Part shown: in pieces, positions 1 to 9,670 of the stretch
Layout: each line of letters begins with the position of its first letter
Numbering within the stretch: position 1 is the stretch's first letter
NCBI RefSeq assembly: GCF_001189845.1
Contig: NZ_LFLZ01000015.1
Span: 62,001-126,000 of the forward strand
DNA from: Bradyrhizobium tropiciagri
Lineage (GTDB): Bacteria > Pseudomonadota > Alphaproteobacteria > Rhizobiales > Xanthobacteraceae
Length of the DNA: 64,000 nt
Direction: 5' to 3'
The notes under the pieces: generated by a model
What the model saw: the letters and a program-made list of their open reading frames with translations, nothing else
Databases searched by the model: none
What the model was told of the DNA's origin: nothing
Made by a program: the position numbers and the translations under genes

Positions 1-441
1 GCGCATCGTGCGCAAGTTCGACCCATGCGTCATCGCCACATAGATCATCGACAGTCGATCACGGCTCGCTAGCCCAACCGAAGCCAGCGCATGCTCGGAC
101 AACTTCTGCATATGATCGCGGGCCAACTGGCGTACGCGCATGTTCGAGAGAACGCAGTATCCCAGCGCCAGTATGGATGGGCTCGGCTCGTATTTGCCAC
201 CCGCATCGACATAGTTGAGATAGCCAAGGCGGAGAAGCGTGTGGGTCAGCCTCGACACCGTCGCCTTTGGCAGCCCCGTTGCGCTGGACAGCTCATTGTT
301 GCTCAGAGGCCCCTCGCCTGGACGGAATGCTCGCAAGATTTCGAACGCTCGCCCGATCGCGGCTACGAACTTCCGATCGTGCGCAATGTCTTCGCCGTCG
401 TCTGTCTCGTCGGACTTTCCGAGGCTCTTTCGTGTATCCAT
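1..441 (-). CDS. IclR-family transcriptional regulator, N-terminal part (runs off window)
   Basis: The first 147 residues are visible and the frame is still open at base 1. Residues 25-90 read as the winged helix-turn-helix of IclR regulators (AIGRAFEILRAF, then GLPKATVSRLTHTL, then LGYL), followed by the start of the effector-binding domain. The start ATG at 441 lies 31 bases after the stop of the CoA ligase on the same strand, so it may be the last gene of that catabolic operon and could sense one of its substrates. The effector domain is cut off, so the ligand cannot be inferred. Confidence 0.88.
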   Translation of the reverse strand, partial: MDTRKSLGKSDETDDGEDIAHDRKFVAAIGRAFEILRAFRPGEGPLSNNELSSATGLPKATVSRLTHTLLRLGYLNYVDAGGKYEPSPSILALGYCVLSNMRVRQLARDHMQKLSEHALASVGLASRDRLSMIYVAMTHGSNLRTMR

Positions 442-472
442 CGCCGTCTTCCGCTTCAATCAGGCCTTCCGA

Positions 473-2107
473 TCAGGAGGAATGCATATCGATCAGCCCC
501 GCGAGAATGTCGTCACGCAGCTTGGACCGCTGGATCTTTCCGCTCGGGGTCATCGGAAAGGCGTCGACGAACGCGACAAATTCCGGGAGCTTGTATTTGG
601 CGAGGCCGCGCTGCTCGAGAAAGCGCACGATGTCGCTGAGTGCAGCGTGCTGTCCCTGTCGGAGAACGATGCAAGCGCAACTCTTCTCGCCGAGTCGAGC
701 ATCCGGCACCGGCACCAAGGCGACCTGATCGACCTCGGGCAGATCCGCGATGAGGTCCTCGATTTCACGCACTGAAATCTTCAGACCACCACGATTAATG
801 ACCTCCTTCATCCGACCGACGATTCGGATGAAACCATCTTCATCCATGACGGCGAGGTCGTTGGTGAAGAGCCATCCGTCCGCGCGGAATGTAGCCGCGG
901 TTCTTTCAGGATCGTTGAAATAGCCCAGCGCGACGTGCGGCCCTCGTGTGGCCAACTCACCAACGTCCCCGGGGGACAGAATTGACGAGCGTGACTTGTC
1001 AAAGATGGCAAGCTCGCCGCCTTTGACCGATCGGCCGTCGGTTGCCCACAGCTTGTCATCGGGCATGTCAGGGGCTGACGCACTACCGACGAAGCACTCA
1101 GTCATCCCCCACATGCCGATCAGTGTGCAACCAATGTCCCTTCGCGCGCGTTCACCGAGCACTCTGGGGATCGGAGCGCCTGCGCAGCCGAAGATCCGCA
1201 AGCTCGAGAGATCGTGAGATCCGAGCGAAGGCGACTCCAGCAGCATGGTCATGAAGGTCGTGGCGGAAAGAACAAACGTGCATCGTTCGGCTTCGATCAG
1301 GCGCAACGCGTCTTCGGTGTTCCAGACATCCTGGAGTACGAGAGTCCCGCCGACTGTAATCGCCTGGCGAACGCCCCACTCGAACCCCGTTCCATGCGCA
1401 ATGGGTGACGGCATCCAGACGACATCATCGCTCGTCAGGTTCAGGAGACGCGCCATCTCCTTGGTCGAAAACATCGCGGTGTTGTGCGAATGTAGCGCCC
1501 CCTTGGGGCTCGACTCGGTCCCGGATGTAAAGATCAGCGCTGTGATATCATTGCCGTCGTGCCCAACGTCCGACAAATTTCCTTTCCTGACCAGGATATC
1601 ATCGTACGGGCGCATGCCTTCGCACGCGGAGCCGCCGACCACATATATCTTCGACAGGTTGGGCAGGTTCGGCCAAAGGTCCGCATACATCGCGTCAAAC
1701 GCGAAGCCGCGATAGTTCTGCATCGTCACGAGCACTTTCGTGCCCGCACACTTCAGGATGTAGCCGAGTTCCTTGGCACGGTAGTTCGGAAGCAGCGGGT
1801 TGGTAATCGCGCCAAGCCGTGTGGCGGCAAGGTGAAGCACGATGAACTCTGCGCAATTCGGCAACTGCAACGAGACAACATCGCCCTTGCTGATGCCCGC
1901 GCTCGCGAGGCCGAAAGCGGCGCGATCGACCTGCTCCGCCAGTTCACCATATGTCAGGCGCACGCCATCGGGCGCGACAATGGCGGTTTTTCCCGGGTCA
2001 CGAGAAACAGCCGAATCGAAATAGTCCAGCAACGTCTCGTTCGCCCAGTCTCCTGTCTGGAGATAGTGGCGCTGCTTTTCAGCCTGTGTGACGGCGCACG
2101 CACTCAT
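473..2107 (-). CDS. AMP-forming acyl-CoA synthetase (cyclohexanecarboxylate-CoA ligase-like)
   Basis: 544 residues, full length for the adenylate-forming ligase family. It should activate a carboxylic acid to its CoA thioester using ATP. The phosphate-binding loop is TSGTESSPKG rather than the common TSGTTGxPKG; I associate this variant with cyclohexanecarboxylate-CoA ligase-like enzymes, from memory. Further motifs are GMWGMTE, GRMKEVINRGG (hinge) and TPSGKIQRSKLR with the C-terminal catalytic lysine. Its start overlaps the stop of the preceding gene by four bases (ATGA), so translation is probably coupled. With the importer and beta-oxidation genes upstream it probably activates the imported acid; the exact substrate is unknown. 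Confidence 0.9.
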   Translation of the reverse strand: MSACAVTQAEKQRHYLQTGDWANETLLDYFDSAVSRDPGKTAIVAPDGVRLTYGELAEQVDRAAFGLASAGISKGDVVSLQLPNCAEFIVLHLAATRLGAITNPLLPNYRAKELGYILKCAGTKVLVTMQNYRGFAFDAMYADLWPNLPNLSKIYVVGGSACEGMRPYDDILVRKGNLSDVGHDGNDITALIFTSGTESSPKGALHSHNTAMFSTKEMARLLNLTSDDVVWMPSPIAHGTGFEWGVRQAITVGGTLVLQDVWNTEDALRLIEAERCTFVLSATTFMTMLLESPSLGSHDLSSLRIFGCAGAPIPRVLGERARRDIGCTLIGMWGMTECFVGSASAPDMPDDKLWATDGRSVKGGELAIFDKSRSSILSPGDVGELATRGPHVALGYFNDPERTAATFRADGWLFTNDLAVMDEDGFIRIVGRMKEVINRGGLKISVREIEDLIADLPEVDQVALVPVPDARLGEKSCACIVLRQGQHAALSDIVRFLEQRGLAKYKLPEFVAFVDAFPMTPSGKIQRSKLRDDILAGLIDMHSS

Positions 2108-2775
2108 TGATCATCTTCCGTTGTATTGAGGCCCGAATGCGCCGCGGCAGCGACGTGCGCGCGTCGAGGCGGCAGAAACCCGGGGTCGCCCAGGGCGCCG
2201 TGCAATTCGCTGGAAATGGCGAAATGTTCGACGAGACCTGAACATCGCAGGATATCCACCGGACCGCGCGCAAAGCCGAGACCGAGCACCAGCGTCTTGT
2301 CGAGTGTCTCAGGGCTGGCAAGACCACGGTCGAGCGCGATCAATGCGCGATTAAAATAGGGGCGCATCAGACGGTCGAGGATGCGGCCGGGCGTGTCGGC
2401 GGCGACAACAACGACGAAGCCGGCGGCCTCAAAGAGGTCCCGCGCCGCCGCCAACGCCATGGGCGTCGTTGCGGGCTGGGTCACGAGCTCTATGACATTT
2501 GTCGCCGTATCCCGGCCATTGCGATAGCGGGCAAATCCCACCGTTTTGTCTCCCTCACGACCGAAATCCTCGCCCGTCAGGGTGCCGAGACAGTGGCGCT
2601 GCAGCTCGACGATAATGGCCCGGCATCCGTCGGCGTCGATTGCGTCGAAGACTGAACGAGTGACGTCGCCAAGCACGAGCAGGATGTCGGCTGACGGCTC
2701 TGGAGACAGCGGGAACGGATGCGCGCTTGGAAATGACAAGCTGTCTCCGTGTACCGACAAACGGAACTCCGTCAT
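2104..2775 (-). CDS. Stand-alone 3-hydroxyacyl-CoA dehydrogenase C-terminal-like domain protein
   Basis: 223 residues with no NAD-binding Rossmann segment. The second half (residues about 125-200) matches the pattern of a 3HCDH C-terminal domain: AADTPGRILDRLMRPYFN, then GLASPETLDKTLVLGLGFARGP. A longer open frame reaches 3027, but the residues before MTEFRLSV are out-of-frame reading of the upstream gene, so I chose ATG 2775. The stop of the upstream dehydrogenase (2777) is two bases away. Since the upstream protein has only one NAD domain and one C-terminal domain, the two may together resemble a split form of the 517-residue double-domain enzyme encoded next door. This partnership is inference. 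Confidence 0.7.
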   Translation of the reverse strand: MTEFRLSVHGDSLSFPSAHPFPLSPEPSADILLVLGDVTRSVFDAIDADGCRAIIVELQRHCLGTLTGEDFGREGDKTVGFARYRNGRDTATNVIELVTQPATTPMALAAARDLFEAAGFVVVVAADTPGRILDRLMRPYFNRALIALDRGLASPETLDKTLVLGLGFARGPVDILRCSGLVEHFAISSELHGALGDPGFLPPRRAHVAAAAHSGLNTTEDDQ

Positions 2776-2776
2776 G

Positions 2777-3658
2777 TCATGCTCCGAATGCTTGTTTGTC
2801 GTTGTAACGATAAAAGCCCCGGCCGGACTTCCTGCCGAGCCAGCCCGCGGCAACCATTTGACGCACAATGTTCGGGCATGCGAGCTCGGGATCGAGCGTG
2901 ATCGGATAGAACGCGTCGCAGAGGCGCTCCTGGGTGTCCACGCCGACGAGATCAACGAGCTCAAGCGGCCCCATGGCGTGTCCGTACGCGGCCTTGACCG
3001 CCTTGTCGATATCGACGGCGCTGGCAACCTTGTCCTCCACCATGCGGATGGCGCGATTGTTCAGCGGAATGACGAAGTGGTTGAGGACGAAGCCGGGCGA
3101 ATCCTGCGTCTCGACCGGTATCTGCCCGACAGCAAGGCAGAATTGCCATGCCCGCTCGAAAGCCGCCGGCGCGGTATTGAGACCGGGGGTCACCTCGACC
3201 AGCTTCATCAATTGCGCAGGAAGACAAAAATGCAGGCCGATGACCCGGTCCGGATGCCTGGACGCCGCAGCGATCCGCGTAATCGAAAGCGTCGACGTGT
3301 TCGATGCCAGGACCGTTGAGACCGGACACAGGCTGTCGAGCCGTTGAATCAGGAGCTCCTTGGTTCGCTGATCCTCAAAAACAGCCTCGATGACGAGATC
3401 GCAGCTTGCGAGCGCGTCAAAATGCGGTGCTGGCACGAGCCGTGCCAACGCGGCATCGGCCTCCTGCTGCGAAAGGCGCTCCAGCTTCACGGACCGCGCG
3501 AGGAACGCGGCAGCGTCCTCCCGGGCCTTCGCAATGCGCGTCTCTTCAGTATCGTGCAGCAGGGTTTCGCAGCCCCCACGCGCCGCCACGATCGCGATGC
3601 CGATGCCCATCGTGCCACAGCCGACGACGGCGACTTTTCTTATCGAACCGTCAGACAT
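2777..3658 (-). CDS. 3-hydroxyacyl-CoA dehydrogenase, single-unit form
   Basis: 293 residues, the usual length for 3-hydroxybutyryl-CoA dehydrogenase-like enzymes, which oxidise 3-hydroxyacyl-CoA with NAD. The N-terminal Rossmann motif is VAVVGCGTMGIGIA. ASNTSTLSITRIA carries the conserved Asn-Ser pair, RVIGLHFCLPAQLMKLVEV contains the catalytic-His region and has FCLPAQ where most members have FFNPVP. The C-terminal domain reads DSPGFVLNHFVIPLNN and ends GRKSGRGFYRYND. A GGAG ribosome site precedes ATG 3658. A 175-base gap without a gene separates it from the larger dehydrogenase upstream. Confidence 0.9.
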   Translation of the reverse strand: MSDGSIRKVAVVGCGTMGIGIAIVAARGGCETLLHDTEETRIAKAREDAAAFLARSVKLERLSQQEADAALARLVPAPHFDALASCDLVIEAVFEDQRTKELLIQRLDSLCPVSTVLASNTSTLSITRIAAASRHPDRVIGLHFCLPAQLMKLVEVTPGLNTAPAAFERAWQFCLAVGQIPVETQDSPGFVLNHFVIPLNNRAIRMVEDKVASAVDIDKAVKAAYGHAMGPLELVDLVGVDTQERLCDAFYPITLDPELACPNIVRQMVAAGWLGRKSGRGFYRYNDKQAFGA

Positions 3659-3833
3659 TGCTCATCTCCGGCGATAGCACACATGAGCGACGGACGAGAC
3701 CACCCCGCCCGCGAGACGAACGAATGGTGATTTTGGTCGACGCGTTCAGCCGATCCATCATTGTAAGGGTTCGCGTCATGACACTCTTCTTGCTGCCTGG
3801 GGCTGCCACGCCGATTCCATGGATTCCGGCTCC

Positions 3834-5387
3834 TCACGCGTCCAGCACCATCAATGAGCTTCCAACCAACGCACGCCGTTTGAGCCACGGCGACGGGCGA
3901 TAGCGAGGATCGGCATAGAACTTTTCGAGTTCTTCAAGGACCGTCAGGACGGTCTTCGGACCGAGCCGGTCGCCGAGCGACAGTGGGCCAAATGGATATC
4001 CGAGCCCGGTTTTGACCGCGAAATCGATATCCGCGGGTGTGGCGATCCGCTGCTGTGCGATGTCGCAAGCAACGTTCACAATCATCGCAAGCACGCGCTG
4101 AACGATGAATCCCGGGCTATCGTGAATGAGCGTGACGGCTCCGCCAGCCGCATCTATCATCCCGACCAGGCTGTCGCGAACTGCGCCGGAGGTGGTTACG
4201 CCTGGCATCACGGTCAGGCGTTTCGCGTTCGTAATCAGTGGATCAAGAGCCATGACCCGGGACGGGTCGAGACCGTTGCGAACCGCGCTCGTGGTCGCGT
4301 CAGCACCGAGTGGCAGCGTCAACAGAATGGCGTCTCCCGACGCCTCGGGCGGCTCCGTCCACTGGATCCCAAAACCCTTGAGCTTCTCCTCGACCCAGGG
4401 AAAGCGCGCGCGATCCTCCCGTGAGATAGATACCGGCAATCTCTTCCAGTCGCTCGGCGCCGGCCGCGGCGCTATCACCGGCTTACCGCCCTCGTAACGG
4501 TAGAACCCCTCCCCCACTTTCCTTCCGAAAAGCCCAGCCTCGACCTGACGTTTCAGCAACGGAGCCGGGCGGAACCGCGGCTCGCCATAAAACTCTGAAT
4601 AGATCTGCAGGAGCACCTGAAAGGACACGTCGAGCCCCGTCATGTCGAAAAGCTCGAACGGCCCCATGCGGAAGCCTGCCGCTTCGCGCATGACCAGATC
4701 GACATCCTGCGGGCTCGCGATCCCTTCCGAGACAATGCGCGCGCCTTCGGTATAAAGGCCTCGACCGGCGTGGTTGATCAGAAATCCCGGAGTATCCGCC
4801 GCCTCAACGGGTGAGTGCCCAATTCGTTGCACAAAGGCCGCAAGCAGGCGCATCACTCGTGCGCTGGTACGGGCGCCCGGAATGATCTCCGCGATCTTCA
4901 TGGCAGGGACTGGATTGAAGAAGTGGATGCCGCCAACGCGCTCGGGATAGCGGGCAACCCGCGCAATAGACGTAACCAGAAGGGAGGACGTATTGGTGGC
5001 CAGGACGCAGTCTTCCGACACGACGGCCTCGAGTTTGGCAAACAAGGCGCGCTTCGCGTCGAGGTCCTCAACAATCGCTTCGATGACGAGATTGGCCTGC
5101 GCCATGTCCGCAAGCGACCCCACGACCTTCAGTTGCGCCAATGTGCTTCGCACCTCGTCGTGCGTAATTTTGCCCTTTGCACGTCGCGCTTCGAGTTCTT
5201 TCGCGATGGCTGTTACGGCGTCGCCGGCCCTCTCCTGCACAGCATCGAAGATCAGCACGGGAATGCCAGCACGAGCGGCGACCTGCGCAATGCCGCGCCC
5301 CATCGTGCCCGAACCGACGACGGCAAGCACGAACGGGAATTCGGGTTCAACGTTATTGCTCGGCTGGTCTTGAACAGTCTGGATCAT
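3834..5387 (-). CDS. 3-hydroxyacyl-CoA dehydrogenase, double C-terminal-domain (PaaH-type)
   Basis: 517 residues. The order is an NAD-binding domain ([18 protein letters not shown], residues 25-42), a first 3HCDH domain ([18 protein letters not shown], about 205-290), a linker, and a second 3HCDH domain ([16 protein letters not shown], about 420-510). The catalytic-site segment [17 protein letters not shown] and the TNTSSL motif are intact. This architecture is known from phenylacetate-pathway PaaH and related enzymes. Nine bases separate it from the enoyl-CoA hydratase upstream, so they are co-transcribed and perform consecutive beta-oxidation steps. Two further dehydrogenase-type genes follow, which is unusual redundancy for one operon. 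Confidence 0.92.
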   Translation of the reverse strand: MIQTVQDQPSNNVEPEFPFVLAVVGSGTMGRGIAQVAARAGIPVLIFDAVQERAGDAVTAIAKELEARRAKGKITHDEVRSTLAQLKVVGSLADMAQANLVIEAIVEDLDAKRALFAKLEAVVSEDCVLATNTSSLLVTSIARVARYPERVGGIHFFNPVPAMKIAEIIPGARTSARVMRLLAAFVQRIGHSPVEAADTPGFLINHAGRGLYTEGARIVSEGIASPQDVDLVMREAAGFRMGPFELFDMTGLDVSFQVLLQIYSEFYGEPRFRPAPLLKRQVEAGLFGRKVGEGFYRYEGGKPVIAPRPAPSDWKRLPVSISREDRARFPWVEEKLKGFGIQWTEPPEASGDAILLTLPLGADATTSAVRNGLDPSRVMALDPLITNAKRLTVMPGVTTSGAVRDSLVGMIDAAGGAVTLIHDSPGFIVQRVLAMIVNVACDIAQQRIATPADIDFAVKTGLGYPFGPLSLGDRLGPKTVLTVLEELEKFYADPRYRPSPWLKRRALVGSSLMVLDA

Positions 5388-5396
5388 GATTTGGCC

Positions 5397-6191
5397 TTAG
5401 CGATCTTGAAAGCGAGGCGCGCGTTTTTCCAGGAAGGCACGAAGCCCTTCCTGGCCGTCCGCGCTCCGATAGGAAAGGGTCGATGCCTGCGCCTCTATGG
5501 CGAGGCCATCCTGCAGTGGCCTGTCCGCACCGAGTCGAACGGCATCGCGGATAAACCGCATCGCGGTCAAGCTCATCGAAGTGAAACCACGTGCGAAGGC
5601 CTTCGCAGCCTCTAGAGGATCATCGTCAGCAAGAATGCGGCTGACGAGCCCGACCTTCAGCGCTTCCTCCGCCCCGATCATGCGACCAGTCAGCATGGCC
5701 TCGAGAGCGATGGCAGAACCGACGAGCCTCGATAGTCGTTGCGTGCCGCCATAGCCTGGAACAAGACCAAGCCTGACCTCCGGCAACCCGAACGCAGCGC
5801 TCGGCGTTGCGAGGCGGAATGTACAAGCAAGACACAGCTCGCATCCGCCCCCTAGTGCATAGCCATTCACGAGCGCGACAGACGGTTGGCGCAACGTTTC
5901 GAGCCGGCTGATGATCCTCTGCCCGTGCAGAGTTCCGTCCAGTTCCTGCTCGACCGATCGGCCGGCCAACTCCGACACATCTGCCCCCGCAGAGAACGCC
6001 TTGCTGCCCGCCCCCGTGATGACGACGCAGCGCGCGTCGCTCGCCTCGATCTCATCAAGCCGCCCTTCGAGGATCTCGAGCTGCGCAAAACCAAGCGCGT
6101 TCAAGACAGCCGGACGGTTGAGCGTCAAAACCGCGAATTCGTCCTGAAATGCGAGGTCAATCACAGCATGCTCTCCAGTCACGATCTCCAC
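5397..6191 (-). CDS. Enoyl-CoA hydratase/isomerase family protein
   Basis: 264 residues, typical crotonase length. The oxyanion-hole segments are KAFSAGADVSEL and NGYALGGGCELCLAC. The two catalytic glutamate positions are present (GCEL and FGLPEVRLGLVPGYGGTQRL), so hydratase activity is likely, converting a 2-enoyl-CoA to 3-hydroxyacyl-CoA for the dehydrogenase just downstream. It is spaced nine bases from the ABC ATPase gene upstream and nine bases from the dehydrogenase downstream, in one tight minus-strand operon. PaaF- or PaaG-like assignment cannot be separated by eye. Confidence 0.92.
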   Translation of the reverse strand: MEIVTGEHAVIDLAFQDEFAVLTLNRPAVLNALGFAQLEILEGRLDEIEASDARCVVITGAGSKAFSAGADVSELAGRSVEQELDGTLHGQRIISRLETLRQPSVALVNGYALGGGCELCLACTFRLATPSAAFGLPEVRLGLVPGYGGTQRLSRLVGSAIALEAMLTGRMIGAEEALKVGLVSRILADDDPLEAAKAFARGFTSMSLTAMRFIRDAVRLGADRPLQDGLAIEAQASTLSYRSADGQEGLRAFLEKRAPRFQDR

Positions 6192-6200
6192 TCCGCCACG

Positions 6201-6917
6201 TCAGGCTGCCAGATGACGGAGCTTGACGTCCTCGTTGGCCCGGAATTCATCAACGGTACCGGTGAAGACGGCCGTCCCCTTGCTGACAATCGTCACGTCG
6301 CTCGCTACCCCGAGACAAAAGTGCATGTTTTGCTCTGCCAGCAGGACCGTCAGACCGGCTTGTCGAAATGCCAGGATCACTTCTGCGATCTGATTGACCA
6401 TGATCGGCGAAAGCCCCTCAGACGGCTCATCCAGCAACAAGACCTCAGGGTTTCCCATCAACGTACGCGCGATGGACAGCATCTGCTGTTCGCCGCCGGA
6501 CAGTCTTCCGGCTGAACCCGCGCGTCGTTCGTGGAGGATCGGAAAAAGCTTGTAGATCCGATCGATGGACCAGTCCGTGCCCCCATGCGGCCCAGCCTTC
6601 TGCGCGATCTCCAGGTTTTCCTCGATCGTGTGCATTGCGAAGATCTGACGATCTTCGGGCACGTAGCCGATACCTCGACGCGCAATCGAATAGGTCGGAA
6701 GCCCGCCAATGCCATGTCCAAAACACTGGATCGTTCCGGCGTGGACAGGAAGCATGCCCATGATCGCACGCATGGTGGTTGTCTTGCCGGAGCCGTTGCG
6801 CCCCAACAACGCCATCACCTGCCCAGCCATGACCTTCAGATCGAGGCCGAACAGGGCCTGGCTCGTTCCATAGAACGCGTCGATCCCTTGAGCGAGTAGT
6901 ACCGGCTCTGCCCTCAT
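6201..6917 (-). CDS. livF: Branched-chain-type ABC importer ATPase (LivF-like)
   Basis: 238 residues, usual LivF length. Walker A is GRNGSGKTT, the signature LSGGEQQML, and Walker B VLLLDEPSEGLSP, where the serine-glutamate-glycine-leucine variant is a LivF hallmark. It powers import through the LivHM permeases. The start overlaps the end of the LivG-like gene by four bases (ATGA). Liv-type systems in this group often carry aromatic or other organic acids rather than amino acids; the neighbouring acyl-CoA genes favour that here. Confidence 0.93.
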   Translation of the reverse strand: MRAEPVLLAQGIDAFYGTSQALFGLDLKVMAGQVMALLGRNGSGKTTTMRAIMGMLPVHAGTIQCFGHGIGGLPTYSIARRGIGYVPEDRQIFAMHTIEENLEIAQKAGPHGGTDWSIDRIYKLFPILHERRAGSAGRLSGGEQQMLSIARTLMGNPEVLLLDEPSEGLSPIMVNQIAEVILAFRQAGLTVLLAEQNMHFCLGVASDVTIVSKGTAVFTGTVDEFRANEDVKLRHLAA

Positions 6918-7663
6918 GTCGCACTTCCAAGGTAAGCTTCGATGACCTGCGGATGCCTGCGAACTTCGGCTGGTTCGCCGCTTGCCAGAAGCGCGCCGTT
7001 GCGCAGCACGAATACCTGCTCGGCGATACCAAATACGATGTCCATGTCGTGCTCGATGAACACCAGCGACATTCCTTCAGCCTCCCACAGACGATAGATC
7101 CGATCGATCATGAGGCGACTTTCGTCGCGCCCCATGCCGGCTGTCGGTTCATCGAGCAGCAAGATCCGCGGCTCCAAAGCGAGCGCGAGAGCGATGTCCA
7201 ACAGCTTGCGATCGCCATGGGAAAGTGTGTCACACCGAGACTTTTCGACATCGGAGAGACCGATCAGCGAAAGAATATGGCGTGCGTGCTCAAAAGCCGC
7301 CGGAGCAGGAAACGCGCCGATGAGATCGAACAGCCTCTGCCGGTGCGACAGCACGGCTGCCGCCATCGCCTCCCTGACGGTAAAGGTCCCGAACAGACTT
7401 GCGACTTGAAATGCCCTGCTAATCCCTCGCCGGACGATCGCACCAGGCCTCAGGCCGATCAACTCGCCTTCATCGAGCCGGATGCTGCCTGCCGTAGGAG
7501 ATAGATGACCCGTGATCATGTTGAACAGGGTCGTCTTTCCCGCGCCATTTGGGCCAATCACCGCGGCACGCACGCCGGGCTCCAGCGCCATCGTGACATC
7601 GCGAATGGCGTTCAGCCCGCCGAACGACTTCGTGAGATTGGAAATTTGCAGGTGTCCACGCAT
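6914..7663 (-). CDS. livG: Branched-chain-type ABC importer ATPase (LivG-like)
   Basis: 249 residues. Walker A is GPNGAGKTT, the signature segment LSHGDRKLLDIALAL and Walker B ILLLDEPTAGMGRDE, the LivG form, with HDM as the switch histidine region. It pairs with the LivF-like ATPase to drive the LivH/LivM permease. The stop of the LivM gene (7664) directly abuts its start, so they are translated from one message. Confidence 0.93.
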   Translation of the reverse strand: MRGHLQISNLTKSFGGLNAIRDVTMALEPGVRAAVIGPNGAGKTTLFNMITGHLSPTAGSIRLDEGELIGLRPGAIVRRGISRAFQVASLFGTFTVREAMAAAVLSHRQRLFDLIGAFPAPAAFEHARHILSLIGLSDVEKSRCDTLSHGDRKLLDIALALALEPRILLLDEPTAGMGRDESRLMIDRIYRLWEAEGMSLVFIEHDMDIVFGIAEQVFVLRNGALLASGEPAEVRRHPQVIEAYLGSAT

Positions 7664-8707
7664 CTAAACACCTTCCGTGTTCGACTGCTGGATCGCAGCC
7701 TCGTGCAGTCCGGATTGCGCTCCGCTTGCCCGCTCCTTGGATCGCCCTCCGGTTCTCTCCGAAGCGAAGCGTCCATCCGAAGCATCGCGAACAAAGTCGA
7801 CAACTCCCTTGCGCAATCCAAGCGACGTCACGAGGATCGCCAGCCCCAGAAAGAGGCCGCGATGCGCCGTATAGGCGTTGACGACCGTATCGAGCAGCAG
7901 CAACAGACCCGCACCGACCACCGGGCCGGCAAAGCCGTTCACCCCGCCAAGCATGATCATGAAGAGGCCTTCGCCCGACATCGTCCAGAACGCGAAGTTT
8001 GGATACGCTCCAGAGACGTAGAGTGCGGTCAACATGCCGGCGATTGCGGCGAATGCCGATGCGAGGACAAAGGCCGCAAGCTTGGTGCGATAGACGTCGA
8101 CCCCCAGAAAGACTGCACGTTGGGGATTATCGCGGATCATCCGCAGTGCCGCGCCGAACGGTGAGCGAACAATCCGCCACAATGCCCAGGCAGCCGCAAC
8201 GAAGATAGCGATGTTAAAGACGAAATACTCGCCTGGCTGCATCAGATCGACCCCGAGAAATTTCGGTCGCGGAATGCCGCCGATCAGCCCCTGCTCCCCG
8301 CCCGTCAATCCACTGCAAGCGATCAACAGCGAGTAGAAGAGCATCTGAATCGCCAGGGTCAGGAATGCGAAGTAGACGTGGGTCAGCCGCACGCAAATTG
8401 CGCCGACGACCGCCGCGACCGCACCGGAGAGCGCAATCGAACACGCGGCGGCAAGGGGAATCCCGAAGCCGGTCGTACGCAGCAAAATGGCGAACGTGTA
8501 CGCGCCAAGGCCAAAGAACATTGCGTGACCGAACGACAGCAGACCCGTGTAGCCGACAAGCAAGTTGAGCGACAACGCGAAGAGGCCGACACCACACAGA
8601 CGAATGATGCTATCTCGAACAGATCCGCTTTCGACTAGGCCGCTGAAGATGACTGCGCCAGCGATGATCGTGACCACAACCGCGACCTCTTTGAGCGTTC
8701 CTTTCAT
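7664..8707 (-). CDS. livM: Branched-chain-type ABC importer permease (LivM-like)
   Basis: 347 residues with many hydrophobic segments. The LivM signature runs from LNLLVGYTGLLSFGHAMFFG to GLSLRKG-type sequence at the end; the coupling-helix region near residue 200 contains IRDNPQRAVFLGVDVYRTKL, where the EAA-like loop lies. About 40 residues after the last membrane segment form a charged cytoplasmic tail. One base separates it from the LivH gene. It forms the membrane channel with LivH. Confidence 0.92.
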   Translation of the reverse strand: MKGTLKEVAVVVTIIAGAVIFSGLVESGSVRDSIIRLCGVGLFALSLNLLVGYTGLLSFGHAMFFGLGAYTFAILLRTTGFGIPLAAACSIALSGAVAAVVGAICVRLTHVYFAFLTLAIQMLFYSLLIACSGLTGGEQGLIGGIPRPKFLGVDLMQPGEYFVFNIAIFVAAAWALWRIVRSPFGAALRMIRDNPQRAVFLGVDVYRTKLAAFVLASAFAAIAGMLTALYVSGAYPNFAFWTMSGEGLFMIMLGGVNGFAGPVVGAGLLLLLDTVVNAYTAHRGLFLGLAILVTSLGLRKGVVDFVRDASDGRFASERTGGRSKERASGAQSGLHEAAIQQSNTEGV

Positions 8708-8708
8708 C

Positions 8709-9641
8709 TCAAAGCTCCCTCACTTGGCGGCCAAACAGCCCCTGCGGCCTCACGACCAGGACGGCGATCATGATCACGAAGATCAGCCCCTCGGTGAACA
8801 GCGGGAAGCCGATACTTCCGAACGATCGCACCAATCCGATCATCAGTGCTGCTACGAGCGCGCCAGCGATTGACCCCATGCCGCCGATCACGGTCACGAT
8901 GAACGACTCGATCAGAATGGCGAATCCCATTCCGGCGGTCATTGAGCGCACGGGTGCAGCCAGAGCTCCTGCGGAGCCGGCAAGCATTGCGCCGAGGGCA
9001 AATAGGGATGCGTATACGAGCTGGGTGTTGATGCCCAGCGCCGCTACCATGCCGGGCTTGTCTGCCAACGCTCGCACGATCTTTCCGTAGCGCGTCTTTT
9101 GCATCAGGAGCGCGATGCCGATCGCGATCGCCAAGGCGATGCCGACCAGGAAGAGATAGAAGGGAGGTATGACGCCGCCGAATAGCAAGATGGGCGCGCG
9201 CTTGAAAGCACTTGGCATTCCCATTGAGAGAAATTCGTCGCCCCAGACGATGCCAACAAGATCGTCGAAGATCAGAATGAAGGCGTAACACACAAGGATC
9301 TGGAGCAGCACATCGGCGTGATAGATCCGGCGCACGACCGACGTCTCCAGGGCGGCGCCCAGGGCTCCGACGCCCGCGGCCCCTGCTATCACCGCGGCCG
9401 TGTAGCTTCCCGTCGCCGCATACGCCGCGTAAGCGAAGTACGCGCCGAGCATGTAGAACGAGCCGTGCATGAAGTTGACGAAGCCGAGCACGCCAAAGAT
9501 CAGGGTCAGCCCCGCCGCAACCAAGAAGAGAAGAAATCCGGAAATGAGGCCTGCAGCGACTTGCGTAACGATACAAGACGACGTTGCGGCGCAGATTCCG
9601 AGCGCAGATAGATCCACGGCGCGGGCTCCTGAGTTTATCAA
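8709..9641 (-). CDS. livH: Branched-chain-type ABC importer permease (LivH-like)
   Basis: 310 residues, slightly longer than the usual LivH because the predicted start is a TTG at 9641 with about 35 residues before the first recognisable helix (GLISGFLLFLVAAGLTLIFG). A later start near residue 20-30 is possible. FVNFMHGSFYMLGAYFAY and VRALADKPGMVAALGIN are typical LivH segments, and the end GLFGRQVREL is conserved. It lies 29 bases after the substrate-binding protein gene and one base before LivM. Confidence 0.9.
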   Translation of the reverse strand: MINSGARAVDLSALGICAATSSCIVTQVAAGLISGFLLFLVAAGLTLIFGVLGFVNFMHGSFYMLGAYFAYAAYAATGSYTAAVIAGAAGVGALGAALETSVVRRIYHADVLLQILVCYAFILIFDDLVGIVWGDEFLSMGMPSAFKRAPILLFGGVIPPFYLFLVGIALAIAIGIALLMQKTRYGKIVRALADKPGMVAALGINTQLVYASLFALGAMLAGSAGALAAPVRSMTAGMGFAILIESFIVTVIGGMGSIAGALVAALMIGLVRSFGSIGFPLFTEGLIFVIMIAVLVVRPQGLFGRQVREL

Positions 9642-9670
9642 TGTTTGCTGCTACGGTTAGGAACCCGCCT

